Shown piece after piece: positions 44,308-52,105 of a stretch of DNA of 64,000 nucleotides. Under the pieces are notes generated by a model. That model was not told the origin of the DNA and made no database searches. It saw nothing but the letters and a program-made list of their open reading frames with translations. Where the stretch lies: NCBI RefSeq assembly GCF_003932715.1, contig NZ_CP020700.1, positions 2,130,501 through 2,194,500 of the forward strand. The letters are read 5' to 3'. Numbering within the stretch: the first letter of the stretch is position 1; each line of letters opens with the position of its first letter. The DNA comes from Streptomyces tsukubensis. GTDB taxonomy: Bacteria > Actinomycetota > Actinomycetes > Streptomycetales > Streptomycetaceae. Both the position numbers and the translations under genes were made by a program.

Positions 44308-45050
44308 CAGAGACCGGACTCGGCGGTGCGAACGAGGATGCGGCTGCAGTTCTCGCAGCGGACCACCTTGTCGGAAGCGGCGGACCTGACCTCGTTCAGT
44401 TCGGTGATGTTGAGCTCCAGCCGGCAGCCCTCGCAGCGGCGCTGGTAGAGCCGGGCGGCGCCGACTCCGCCCTGCTGGACGCGGAGCTTCTCGTAGAGCT
44501 TCAGCAGATCGGCGGGGACCACGGCGGCGATCGCCTCGCGCTCCTTGACGATCGAAGCCGACTGGTCGTCCAGCTCCTGCTCCGCGGTGTCGCGGCGGGC
44601 GGTGGCGTCATCGGCCTTGGCCTGGACGGAGGAGACCCGGGCGGTGAGCTCGGTCACCCGCTCCTGGACGGCCTCGCGGCGCTCCATCACATCGAGGACC
44701 ACGTCCTCCAGATCGCCCTGGCGCTTGGCGAGGGAGACGATCTCGCGCTGGAGGCTCTCCAGGTCCTTGGGCGAGGTGATCGCGCCCGAGTCCAGCCGCT
44801 GCTGGTCGCGGGCGGCGCGCTGGCGGACCTGGTCCACGTCCTGCTCGGCCTTGGTCTGCTCGCGTGCGGTGTCGCTCTCCTCGGTCTGCGCGGCGACCAG
44901 CAGATCACGGAGCTGGGTGAGGTCCTTGGTGAGCGAGTCGAGCTCCGCGTGCTCGGGGAGCGACCTCCGCTTGTGGGCGAGCTGCGACAGTCGCACATCG
45001 AGGTTCTGGACGTCGAGGAGTCGGATCTGGTCGGCGGGCGCGGCGTTCAG
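44307..45050 (-). CDS. C4-type zinc-ribbon coiled-coil protein, apparent CTG start
   Basis: A 247-residue protein: a long coiled coil (AAQTEESDTAREQTKAEQDV and neighbours; heptads to residue 190) followed by a C4 zinc ribbon (RRCEGCRLELNITELN, then VRCENCSRILVR). Homologues start with the equivalent of NAAPADQIRLLDVQ, preceded by Met. Here that position is CTG at 45050, overlapping the TGA of the Nif3-like gene as CTGA, with GGAG just upstream. An ATG at 45197 would add 49 unconserved residues overlapping the Nif3 gene. Family members may be ATPase-like or bind RNA; the role is not settled. It lies between Nif3 and RNase H genes. Confidence 0.75.
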   Translation of the reverse strand: MNAAPADQIRLLDVQNLDVRLSQLAHKRRSLPEHAELDSLTKDLTQLRDLLVAAQTEESDTAREQTKAEQDVDQVRQRAARDQQRLDSGAITSPKDLESLQREIVSLAKRQGDLEDVVLDVMERREAVQERVTELTARVSSVQAKADDATARRDTAEQELDDQSASIVKEREAIAAVVPADLLKLYEKLRVQQGGVGAARLYQRRCEGCRLELNITELNEVRSAASDKVVRCENCSRILVRTAESGL

Positions 45051-45898
45051 TTGGGGGCTCCAGGAGAAGAGGAAAGGGAAGCGGTATGGGATGACCAGGG
45101 GTCGGTGACCGTGGACGAGACATGGACCCGGAGGTCCCAGCCGTGCCGGTCGGAGATCTCGTCGAGCTGGGCGGCCGCCTGTGCGCACCAGGGCCACTCG
45201 GTGGCCCAGTGCGCGGCGTCGACCAGACCGAGCGGGGAGCGCTCGGTGGCCTCGGACGCGGGATGGTGGCGCAGATCGGCGGTGAGGAAGGCGTCGACAC
45301 CGGCGGCCCGGACCGCGTCGAAGAGGCTGTCGCCGGAGCCGCCGCTGACCGCGACGGTCCGCACCGGGGCGTCCGGGTCCCCGGCGAGGCGGATGCCCTG
45401 CGCGGTGGCCGGAAGCAGACGGGCGGCCCGCTCGGCGAAGGCGGCGAGGGTCTCGGGGTGCTCGGGCTCGCAGATCCGGCCGAGGCCCCGGCGGCCCGAC
45501 GGATCGGTGGGGTCCGGCACCAGGGGCCGCAGGACCTTCAGGCCGAGGGCGGCCGCGAGGGCGTCGGAGACCCCGGGGTCCGCGGTGTCGGCGTTGGTGT
45601 GGGCGACATGGAGCGCGATGTCGTTCTTGATCAGGGTGTGCACGACCCGGCCCTTGAAGTGACCGGCCGCGACCGTCGTGGTGCCGCGGAGATAGAGGGG
45701 GTGATGGGCCACCACGAGCTGGACGTCCAGCTCCACGGCCTCGTCCACGATCTGCTGGACGGGGTCGACGGCGAACAGGACCCCCCGTACTTCGGCGTCG
45801 GGATCACCGCAGACGGTCCCCACGGCATCCCACTGCTCGGCCCGGGCCGGGGGCCAGAGGGCGTCGAGGGCTGCGATGACTTCGGAGAGGCGGGGCAC
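45047..45898 (-). CDS. Nif3-like dinuclear metal-centre protein
   Basis: A 283-residue protein of the NIF3/DUF34 family, hexameric or toroidal metal-binding proteins related to GTP cyclohydrolase I type 2, function unsettled. Family metal ligands are visible: VVAHHPLYLRGT (HH), HVAHTNADTADPGVSDALAA (HTN.D) and near the end DAAHWATEWPW (H..x..E). The GTG at 45898 directly before PRLSEVIAALDALWP is chosen; upstream in-frame ATGs lie in a repeat. First gene of the three-gene operon with the zinc-ribbon and RNase H genes. Confidence 0.85.
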   Translation of the reverse strand: MPRLSEVIAALDALWPPARAEQWDAVGTVCGDPDAEVRGVLFAVDPVQQIVDEAVELDVQLVVAHHPLYLRGTTTVAAGHFKGRVVHTLIKNDIALHVAHTNADTADPGVSDALAAALGLKVLRPLVPDPTDPSGRRGLGRICEPEHPETLAAFAERAARLLPATAQGIRLAGDPDAPVRTVAVSGGSGDSLFDAVRAAGVDAFLTADLRHHPASEATERSPLGLVDAAHWATEWPWCAQAAAQLDEISDRHGWDLRVHVSSTVTDPWSSHTASLSSSPGAPN

Positions 45899-46020
45899 GG
45901 GACACAGGTTACCCGCGCCCCGCCGTCTCCCGGCCTGCCCTGTCCACAACTCCGGCCTGATCATCACACTGGACAGGAGTGCCGTCGGCCCGCCCGGGTT
46001 CCCTTCCGTGATCGCCTCGC

Positions 46021-46115
46021 GACCGACCGCAGACCACCCGCAGACCACCCGCAGACCGACCGCCGACCGACCGCCGACCGACCGCAGACCGACCGCCGAC
46101 CAGCCACCGACCGCC
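46021..46115. repeat. Degenerate GACCGACCGCC/GCAGACCACC tandem repeat
   Basis: About nine short units (10-12 bp) of ACCGACCGC(C/A)G type upstream of the Nif3 operon. Together with its flanks it occupies the 356-bp gap between the Nif3-like start and the next gene; no gene was seen there apart from a 16-codon frame at 46179 that I do not support. Confidence 0.7.
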
Positions 46116-46254
46116 GTTCACCGCGCCCCAGCACAGCCACCGGCTCCCCCTCAGCCGAATCGGTACCCGGCCACCCGTATGTGTGAAGTGGGAGTTCTCG
46201 TGTTGTTCGGCAGGAAGTACGAAATCTAGCTTCGTGGCCGGAGGTGACCGAACG

Positions 46255-47484
46255 ATGACAGCCTGTGCGGTCGAGACGGCGTCGACACAGTGGAACGGCC
46301 CCGGCGGAAGCGAAGGGTCCGGCGGCGGTGCGGCGCGGGGCGGGGACGGCCCCGGCATCTGTTCCCACGGGTCCCCGGCCCTGACCTTCTCCGCCGACGG
46401 GGGCTACGCGGCGAGGCTGGCGGGCTCCGGGGACGCCCGGTATCCGGAGCGGTGGACCCTCGACGGGCCCGAGGCCTACGCCGTACCCCTGCCGCTGTAT
46501 CAGCCGGAGGAGCCCGATACGGCGGTACTGCCGCTGGCGGACGGCCGGGTGCTGATCCACCGCCGGACCGCCGGACGGCAGTTGTTCTCACTGCTCTATC
46601 CCAGCGGCCCGGAGACCGGGGAGCTCACCCTCGGCGGAGTCGAGACACCGTCCGCGGACGGATGCGGGGCGGCCGTACTGCTTCCGCCGTCGCCGGACGG
46701 GGCGCGGGCCCACCTCCTGGTCCCCGGGCCGGGTGACGGGCCCGGCGGGGTCGTGACCGCGATCTGGCTGGTGGCAGGCGGCTCGTTCGGGCCCGAGTTC
46801 GTCGCGGAGGTCCCGGGCCGCTGCACCGGCGGTGTCTGGCTGGACCGTACGGGACGGCTGCTCGCCCTCGACCGGCAGCGGGAGCCCGGCGGCCCGGTGA
46901 AGGCGGTCGCGGTCGACCTGGAACGCGGCGGCGAGGTCTCCCCGCTGCTCCAGATCGCCCCGGAGAGCAACGACCGGCTGCTGCTCGCGGCACCCGACAG
47001 CGGACTGCTCGTGGTCCGCTCCGACGCGCCCGGCGACGACCGCATCGGCTGGGGCGTCCTCGGCGGCGAGCGCCCGGTCCGTTTCCCGGACTGCCTCCGG
47101 GTGCCGGGCGGTGCCGTCACCCCGTTCGCGGTCCAGCCGGGGCAGGTCCTCCAGCCCGACGGCTGTGCCGTGGCGTTCACCGTCGTGACGGGCACGGGAC
47201 CCGCACCGGCCGTCTGGCGTCCGCGGGGCCGGGAGCTGCGTCCGCTGGCCGCTCCGGACGGCTGGTTCCCCGGGGCGGGCCGCTGGACCCCGGAGGGCGT
47301 ACTGCAACTGCCGTACGCAGGCCCCACGACGCCCTGCGGCGTGGCACTCCTCACCCCGCCCGCGGAACCGCCGGACACCCCCGGGGATCCGGGCGCCGCC
47401 GGATCCGGTCCCCGGCCGGCCGCCGCCCAGCGCCCGGTTCCGTTGCAGCAGGCACCGCTCATGGACCGTACCCGGACTGGCTAA
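46255..47484 (+). CDS. Hypothetical protein, probable beta-propeller
   Basis: A 409-residue protein without a named family. It begins after a strong GGAGGTGA site at 46255. The sequence is a series of short strand-rich repeats (VPLPLYQPEEPDTAVLPLAD, GRVLIHRRTAGRQLFSLLYP, then TAIWLVAGGSFGPEFVAEVP and GCAVAFTVVTGTGPAPAVWR) suggesting a six- or seven-bladed propeller. No signal peptide is visible. The C-terminus is proline-rich. Streptomyces chromosomes carry similar proteins next to an RNase H/Nif3 operon, so it may be core; function unknown. Confidence 0.65.
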   Translation: MTACAVETASTQWNGPGGSEGSGGGAARGGDGPGICSHGSPALTFSADGGYAARLAGSGDARYPERWTLDGPEAYAVPLPLYQPEEPDTAVLPLADGRVLIHRRTAGRQLFSLLYPSGPETGELTLGGVETPSADGCGAAVLLPPSPDGARAHLLVPGPGDGPGGVVTAIWLVAGGSFGPEFVAEVPGRCTGGVWLDRTGRLLALDRQREPGGPVKAVAVDLERGGEVSPLLQIAPESNDRLLLAAPDSGLLVVRSDAPGDDRIGWGVLGGERPVRFPDCLRVPGGAVTPFAVQPGQVLQPDGCAVAFTVVTGTGPAPAVWRPRGRELRPLAAPDGWFPGAGRWTPEGVLQLPYAGPTTPCGVALLTPPAEPPDTPGDPGAAGSGPRPAAAQRPVPLQQAPLMDRTRTG

Positions 47485-47607
47485 ACTCTCCGACCTGCGC
47501 GAAGTTCCGCCGTTCGCCGAAGAGTACGGATCGCGCGGCGGGAAGCGGTGGGACCTCGCCAGAACGTGTGAACAGTACAAGCAACCACTACGGGGAAGTT
47601 CCGAACC

Positions 47608-47769
47608 ATGTCTGAAACCCGAACCGACACTCCTCCGCCCCAGTCCCAGCCCCAGCCCCAAGCCGCTGCCGCGGCGGCCGAAGCACACGGCCGGCACCGG
47701 GGTACGGCCGCGCCGGACGACGCGGCGGTGGAACCGCACGGCAAGCACCGCAAGACCGAAACCGGGTGA
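47608..47769 (+). CDS. 53-residue Streptomyces-type small protein
   Basis: A short protein MSETRTDTPPPQSQPQPQ, then alanines, then HGRHRGTAAPDD and PHGKHRKTETG. The GRHRG/GKHRK pair spaced by acidic residues is reminiscent of small conserved Streptomyces proteins of unknown role. CGGGGAAG precedes the ATG. Unstructured-looking and hydrophilic. Confidence 0.55.
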   Translation: MSETRTDTPPPQSQPQPQAAAAAAEAHGRHRGTAAPDDAAVEPHGKHRKTETG

Positions 47770-47965
47770 CCATGCGTCACGGTGGCCCCCGGAGCCACTG
47801 GTTCCGCGGCTGACCGCGGAAGCGGAGTGGTCAGGGCCCGGTCACAGGATCTTCCCGAGTCCGTGACCGGGCGCCCGACTCCGGACGATCTCCTCAGGGT
47901 GTGCGGAATGCAGCCTCGGACCCCGCAGCCGCCATCTGCGACAAGCTCTTCCGACGTACTCCCCC

Positions 47966-48907
47966 TCACTCCCTCCGCAGGCCCAGGACCTCGGTCGCGG
48001 CGAAGGTCTCCTTGGCCGGACGGGCCGCGAAGTGCGGGGTGAGCAGGGCGTCGAGTTCGTCGTGGCTGAAGCACTCCTTCTCCGTGTCGAACCGCGCCGC
48101 GACCCGGGGCCGTTCGAGGACGGCGACCAGACCGCCGTGGACGACGAAGACCTGGCCGGTCACGCCCGCAGCGGCGGGGGCGGCCAGATAGCCCACCAGC
48201 GGGGCCACGTGCTCCGGTGCCAGCGGGTCGAGTTCGCCCTCCGCCGGTTCCTGGTATCCGGCGAACACGTCCTCCGTCATCCGGGTCCTGGCCCGCGGGC
48301 AGATCGCGTTCGCGGTGACGCCGTATCGGGCCAGGGCGGCCGCCGTGGACGTCGTCAGGCCGACGATGCCGCCCTTGGCCGCCGCGTAGTTGGGCTGTCC
48401 GGCGGATCCGGCGAGGAAGGCCTCCGACGAGGTGTTGACGATCCGCCCGTAGACCGGGCCGCCGGCCGCCTTGGCCCGCTCCCGCCAGTGCGCCGAAGCG
48501 AAACGCACGGTGTTGAAGTGGCCTTTGAGATGGACGCGGATCACCGAGTCCCACTCGTCCTCGGTCATTGAGAACACCATCCGGTCCCGGAGGATGCCCG
48601 CGTTGTTGACCAGGACGTCGAGCTTGCCGAAGCGTTCGACGGCGAGCGCGACCAGCTCCCGGGCGCCTGCGAAGTCAGCGATGTCCCCGTGGTGGGCGAC
48701 GGCCTGTCCGCCCGCGGTACGGATCTCCTCCGCGACCTCGTCGGCCGGGGCCGCCGACGACCGCCCGGAGCCGTCCCGGCCGGGCTGCCCGTAGTCGTTG
48801 ACGACGACGGTCGCGCCGAGCCGGGCCAGTTCGAGTGCTTCGGCCCGTCCCAGACCGCGGCCCGCGCCCGTGACGATCGCGGACAGTCCGTCCAGTGGCA
48901 GTGTCAT
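47966..48907 (-). CDS. Short-chain dehydrogenase, Hsd4A-like
   Basis: A 313-residue SDR. It has VTGAGRGLGRAEALELARLG (NAD loop), LDVLVNNAGILRDRMVFSMT, VNTSSEAFLAGSAGQPNYAA with catalytic YAAAKGG, and a C-terminal extension (60 residues beyond the SDR core) as in Hsd4A (Rv3502c) and MFE-2-type 3-hydroxyacyl-CoA dehydrogenases. It would oxidise the 3-hydroxyacyl-CoA made by the MaoC hydratase. Third gene of the minus-strand operon that starts at the MaoC gene behind a KstR-type box, and probably part of steroid side-chain beta-oxidation. Confidence 0.8.
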   Translation of the reverse strand: MTLPLDGLSAIVTGAGRGLGRAEALELARLGATVVVNDYGQPGRDGSGRSSAAPADEVAEEIRTAGGQAVAHHGDIADFAGARELVALAVERFGKLDVLVNNAGILRDRMVFSMTEDEWDSVIRVHLKGHFNTVRFASAHWRERAKAAGGPVYGRIVNTSSEAFLAGSAGQPNYAAAKGGIVGLTTSTAAALARYGVTANAICPRARTRMTEDVFAGYQEPAEGELDPLAPEHVAPLVGYLAAPAAAGVTGQVFVVHGGLVAVLERPRVAARFDTEKECFSHDELDALLTPHFAARPAKETFAATEVLGLRRE

Positions 48908-48992
48908 CCGGTCCGGTTCCCTTCGGTCCAGCGGTTCAGGAGGCCGGCGGTCAGAGGGCCGGCGGCGCGGGCCGGCGGGACCCGCTCGGCTC

Positions 48993-50069
48993 TCAGATCT
49001 CGATACAGGTGCGCAGTCCCTCGCCGGTACGCATCAGCTCCAGCGCCTCGTTGACGCGGGCGAGCGGCAGCCGGTGGGTGATCAGCCCCGCCAGGTCGAT
49101 CCGGCCCGCGCGCCACAGGGCGATGGACCGTTCGAAGGAGGTGAGGGCGTCCCCGCCGCCGTACATCGACGGCAGGATCCGCTTCTCGTCGAAGAACAGC
49201 TCGAACATGTTGAGTCCGAGCACGTCGTCCATGGCACCCGCGCCGACGACGCAGAGCGTGCCGCCGCGCCGGGTGGTCTCGTACGCGGTCCGCGCGGTCA
49301 CCGACTTGCCCACCACCTCGAAGACGTAGTCGAAGCCCTCGCCGCCGGTCAGCCGCTGTTTGGCGTCGCCGAGGGCGTCGGGGGCGACGGCCTCGGTGGC
49401 ACCGAAGCGGAGCGCGGCCTCGCGCCGGGCCGGGACGGGGTCGACCGCGACGATCTGCGCCGCTCCCTTGAGCCGGGCGCCCTGGATCGCACAGATGCCG
49501 ACCCCGCCGCAGCCGATGACGGCGACCGACGAACCGGCGCCGACGTCGGCGGTGTTGACGGCCGCGCCGATACCGGTGGTCACCCCGCAGCCGATGAGGG
49601 CGGCGATGTCGTACGGGACGTCGTCCGGGACGGGTACGGCCGCGTCCGCGGCGACGACGATCTCCTCGGCGAAGGTTCCGGTGCCCGCGAAGCCGAAGAC
49701 GTCGCCGGAGGGGCGGCGGAAGTTCGGGGTGCCCGCGTTCATCAAGCCGGAGAGGCAGAGCTGGGTCTGGCCGCGGCGGCAGGACGGGCAGTCCCCGCAG
49801 GCGGGCAGCCACGAGACGAGGACCCGGTCGCCGGGCCTGACCCGGGTGACGCCGTCACCGACGTCGACGACGTCGCCCGCGGCCTCGTGGCCGGGGACGA
49901 AGGGCACGGGCTGTGGCAGGACTCCGGTCATCGCGGAGAGGTCCGAGTGGCAGAGCCCGGTGGCCCGGATCCGGATCCTGACCCTGCCGGGACCGAAGCC
50001 CACGGCCTCCAGATCGTCGAGGACTTCGAGCTTGGTCTGCCCGGTCTCGTGCAGGACGGCTGCGCGCAC
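48993..50069 (-). CDS. Zinc-dependent alcohol dehydrogenase (class III-like MDR)
   Basis: A 358-residue medium-chain dehydrogenase. The catalytic zinc site is ATGLCHSDLSAMTGVLPQP, with the HEA of VPGHEAAGDVVDVGDGVTRV. The structural zinc Cys cluster is ACGDCPSCRRGQTQLCLSG, and the cofactor loop is SVAVIGCGGVGICAIQGARL. Such enzymes oxidise long-chain alcohols or hydroxyacyl intermediates with NAD. It lies between the MaoC hydratase and SDR genes in the presumed steroid/acyl operon; 54 bp separates it from MaoC. Start GTG at 50069. Confidence 0.85.
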   Translation of the reverse strand: MRAAVLHETGQTKLEVLDDLEAVGFGPGRVRIRIRATGLCHSDLSAMTGVLPQPVPFVPGHEAAGDVVDVGDGVTRVRPGDRVLVSWLPACGDCPSCRRGQTQLCLSGLMNAGTPNFRRPSGDVFGFAGTGTFAEEIVVAADAAVPVPDDVPYDIAALIGCGVTTGIGAAVNTADVGAGSSVAVIGCGGVGICAIQGARLKGAAQIVAVDPVPARREAALRFGATEAVAPDALGDAKQRLTGGEGFDYVFEVVGKSVTARTAYETTRRGGTLCVVGAGAMDDVLGLNMFELFFDEKRILPSMYGGGDALTSFERSIALWRAGRIDLAGLITHRLPLARVNEALELMRTGEGLRTCIEI

Positions 50070-50123
50070 GGTACGGCTCCTCTCGTGTCGTTGCCCCCGC
50101 GGCCGGGGCGCGGCGGGGGCGGT

Positions 50124-50981
50124 TCAGTGGTGTTCGACGAGGGTGTCGGTGAGGACGGGCGCGTCGTCCCGCTCGACGGCGCCGACCGCGACCCGTACCC
50201 GGCGTTCGTCCTCCGCCCACATGCGGATCCGGAGCGTCTCGCCGGGGAAGACGATCCCGGCGAAGCGTGTGGTGTACGAGGTGATCCGGGCCGGCTCCCC
50301 GCCGAGGAGGGTGTCGACGACGGCCTTGAGGGTCATTCCGTAGGTGCACAACCCGTGCAGGATCGGCCGGTCGAAGCCGGCGAGCGCGGCGAACTCCGGA
50401 TCGGCGTGGAGCGGATTGAGATCGCCGGAGAGCCGGTACAGCAGCGCCTGGTCCTCCCTGATGTGCCGCTCGACGGTCTTGTCGGGTTCGCGGTCGGGGA
50501 GTTCGGTACGGACGGAGGGGCCGCGTTCGCCGCCGAAGCCGCCCTCCCCCCGGACGAAGATCTGCGCGTCGTTGGTCCAGAGCGGTCCCTCGGCGTCGGA
50601 GGCCTCGGTCCGCAGGACGACGACGGCGGCCTTGCCCTTGTCGTGGACGGCGGCGACCCGGCTCGACGAGACGGCGGTGCCGACGGGCGGGACGGGGCGG
50701 TGGAGGCGGACGGTCTGGCCGCCGTGGAGCACGGCGGTGAGGTCGATGTCGAGCCCGGGGCCGGTGAGGCCGCCCGCGATGCCCTTGCCCCGACCGGCGA
50801 CCGTGGCGAAGGTCGGCAGGACGTGGAGCCGGGACTCCAGGGTGTAGCGGAGTTCGCCGGGGTCGGTCGCGGGGATCCCGGCGCCCAGGCCCAGATGGTA
50901 GAGCTGGACGTCCCGGTGGTCCCAGGAGATTTCGGCGGTGCGGGGTTCGGCGGCGAGGGCCCTGACGGGGTCGATGGGCAT
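50124..50981 (-). CDS. MaoC-type enoyl-CoA hydratase (hotdog, Hsd4B-like)
   Basis: A 285-residue double-hotdog hydratase. The N-terminal half is the MaoC_dehydrat_N type (VQLYHLGLGAGIPATDPGEL, then LTGPGLDIDLTAVLHGGQTV). The C-terminal half has the catalytic hydratase-2 motif YRLSGDLNPLHADPEFAALA (D...H) and GFDRPILHGLCTYGM. This matches Hsd4B/ChsH-type hydratases that act on steroid side-chain enoyl-CoAs. First gene of its operon, with a KstR box and two CTGAC/GTCAG palindromes 210-310 bp upstream. Start ATG 50981. Confidence 0.85.
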   Translation of the reverse strand: MPIDPVRALAAEPRTAEISWDHRDVQLYHLGLGAGIPATDPGELRYTLESRLHVLPTFATVAGRGKGIAGGLTGPGLDIDLTAVLHGGQTVRLHRPVPPVGTAVSSSRVAAVHDKGKAAVVVLRTEASDAEGPLWTNDAQIFVRGEGGFGGERGPSVRTELPDREPDKTVERHIREDQALLYRLSGDLNPLHADPEFAALAGFDRPILHGLCTYGMTLKAVVDTLLGGEPARITSYTTRFAGIVFPGETLRIRMWAEDERRVRVAVGAVERDDAPVLTDTLVEHH

Positions 50982-51190
50982 GAGGCTGCTGCTCCCTTGC
51001 TGGACGAGGCTCGGTCCGCCTCCGGGCGCTGTGCTGGAAGACCTCGGCGCGACCGTCCGCACCGTCGGCCGCGCCGAGGTCGTACGGGGCCGGCCCCGAG
51101 GTCCGGTCCTCCGGCCCGGTCCGGATCCGCGCCTGCCGCCCGGTCATGGGCTCCCTCCGCCCGGACGGCGCCGCTCTCCGGACCCGGGCC

Positions 51191-51204
51191 TAGAACACGT
51201 TCCA
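51191..51204 (-). promoter_or_regulatory. KstR-type operator upstream of the MaoC operon
   Basis: TAGAACACGTTCCA fits the TnnAACnnGTTnnA consensus of the cholesterol-catabolism repressor KstR at every fixed position. It lies 210 bp upstream of the MaoC start codon. Confidence 0.75.
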
Positions 51205-51254
51205 GGTCCGGTTGGAGGTATGTATAACGCAGCCCCCGGAGCAAAGGAAGACTC

Positions 51255-51269
51255 CTGACGTGTCGTCAG
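51255..51269. promoter_or_regulatory. CTGACG-TGT-CGTCAG palindrome
   Basis: A perfect 6-bp inverted repeat in the divergent promoter between the MaoC operon and the orphan receiver gene. It matches the copies at 51278, 57385 and, less well, 60577. Confidence 0.6.
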
Positions 51270-51277
51270 GTCAATAT

Positions 51278-51292
51278 CTGACAGTACGTCAG
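51278..51292. promoter_or_regulatory. CTGACA-GTA-CGTCAG palindrome
   Basis: Second copy, starting 23 bp from the first (about two helical turns), consistent with cooperative TetR-family binding. Confidence 0.6.
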
Positions 51293-51363
51293 CCATCGGA
51301 TCCGGGGGCGGGCGGGCGCCGTGTCACAACAGGCGGGGACATCATCGGACATACCCTTCACAC

Positions 51364-51822
51364 ATGGAAGAAATGCCCCAGGATCATCGCCCGGCCGTGT
51401 CCGTACGGATCCTGCTCGCCGGGGACGGCGGAGCGACCGGCGGGGCGCTGGCCCTGCTGCTGGGACTCGAACCCGGTTTCGCCGTGGTCGCGCAGGTGGG
51501 GCGGGGCTCGGAGGTGGCGGACGCGGCACGGGACCGCCGACCCGATGTCGCCCTGCTGGACGCGGTGCTCCCGGACGGCGACGGTCTCGACGCCACCACC
51601 CGGCTGCTCGCCGAAGCGCCCGAATGCCGGGTGCTGCTGCTGACCGGCTCCGGCCGCCCCGGTCTCGCGGACCGGGCGCTGGCCGCCGGGGCGGTGGGCC
51701 TGCTGGTCAAGGACGGACCGCACGAGGAACTGGTCCGGGCCGTGCACCGCTGTCTCACCGGGGAGACCGTGATCGACCCGGCCCTGCTGCCTCCCCCGGA
51801 CCCGGCGCAGCCGACCGGCTGA
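51364..51822 (+). CDS. Orphan receiver-domain protein (NarL-type, no output domain)
   Basis: A 152-residue protein with only a response-regulator receiver domain: VRILLAGDGGATGGALALLL, the phospho-acceptor region RRPDVALLDAVLPDGDGLDA (D at the conserved position), VLLLTGSGRPGLADRALAAG (T/S) and GLLVKDGPHEELVRAVHRCL (K). No HTH follows, though NarL relatives have one. It could be a phosphosink or have lost its DNA-binding end. It is divergent from the steroid-type MaoC operon, and the shared operators lie between the two genes. Confidence 0.75.
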   Translation: MEEMPQDHRPAVSVRILLAGDGGATGGALALLLGLEPGFAVVAQVGRGSEVADAARDRRPDVALLDAVLPDGDGLDATTRLLAEAPECRVLLLTGSGRPGLADRALAAGAVGLLVKDGPHEELVRAVHRCLTGETVIDPALLPPPDPAQPTG

Positions 51823-51878
51823 GCACCCCCGGCGGCGACGGCCGCGGACCTGCCCGCCGACCGGCACGGACAACGACG

Positions 51879-51974
51879 AGCGCGCACGACGACCGGTGCG
51901 GACGACGACCAGCGCGCACGACGACCGGTGCGGACGACGACCAGCGCGCATATCGTCCGGTGCGGACGACGGCC
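51879..51974. repeat. 32-bp tandem repeat, three units
   Basis: Units 51879-51910, 51911-51942 and 51943-51974 are the same 32-bp sequence (AGCGCGCACGACGACCGG and on); the last copy is diverged (CATATCGTCC instead of CACGACGACC). It follows the orphan receiver gene. The 283 bp between the receiver gene and the MFS gene hold only this repeat and GC-rich filler. Confidence 0.85.
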
Positions 51975-52105
51975 GGTGCGGGGGCGGCTGCCGGGCCGGG
52001 GGCGGCCCGCCTCCACGGCACCGTCGCCGCTCTCGTACGGCGCTCTGCGACGGCGGCCCGGCGTCCCGGGACCGGTACGGGCTCGGACCCCGGCCGTTGT
52101 GGGAG

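Noticed and set aside
46179..46229. 16-codon leader-like frame before the beta-propeller gene
   Set aside because: No ribosome site is convincing and the codons carry no conserved pattern; kept out of the feature list.
51879..51974. Possible CRISPR array
   Set aside because: The units are directly adjacent with no unique spacers, and no cas genes were seen in the window.
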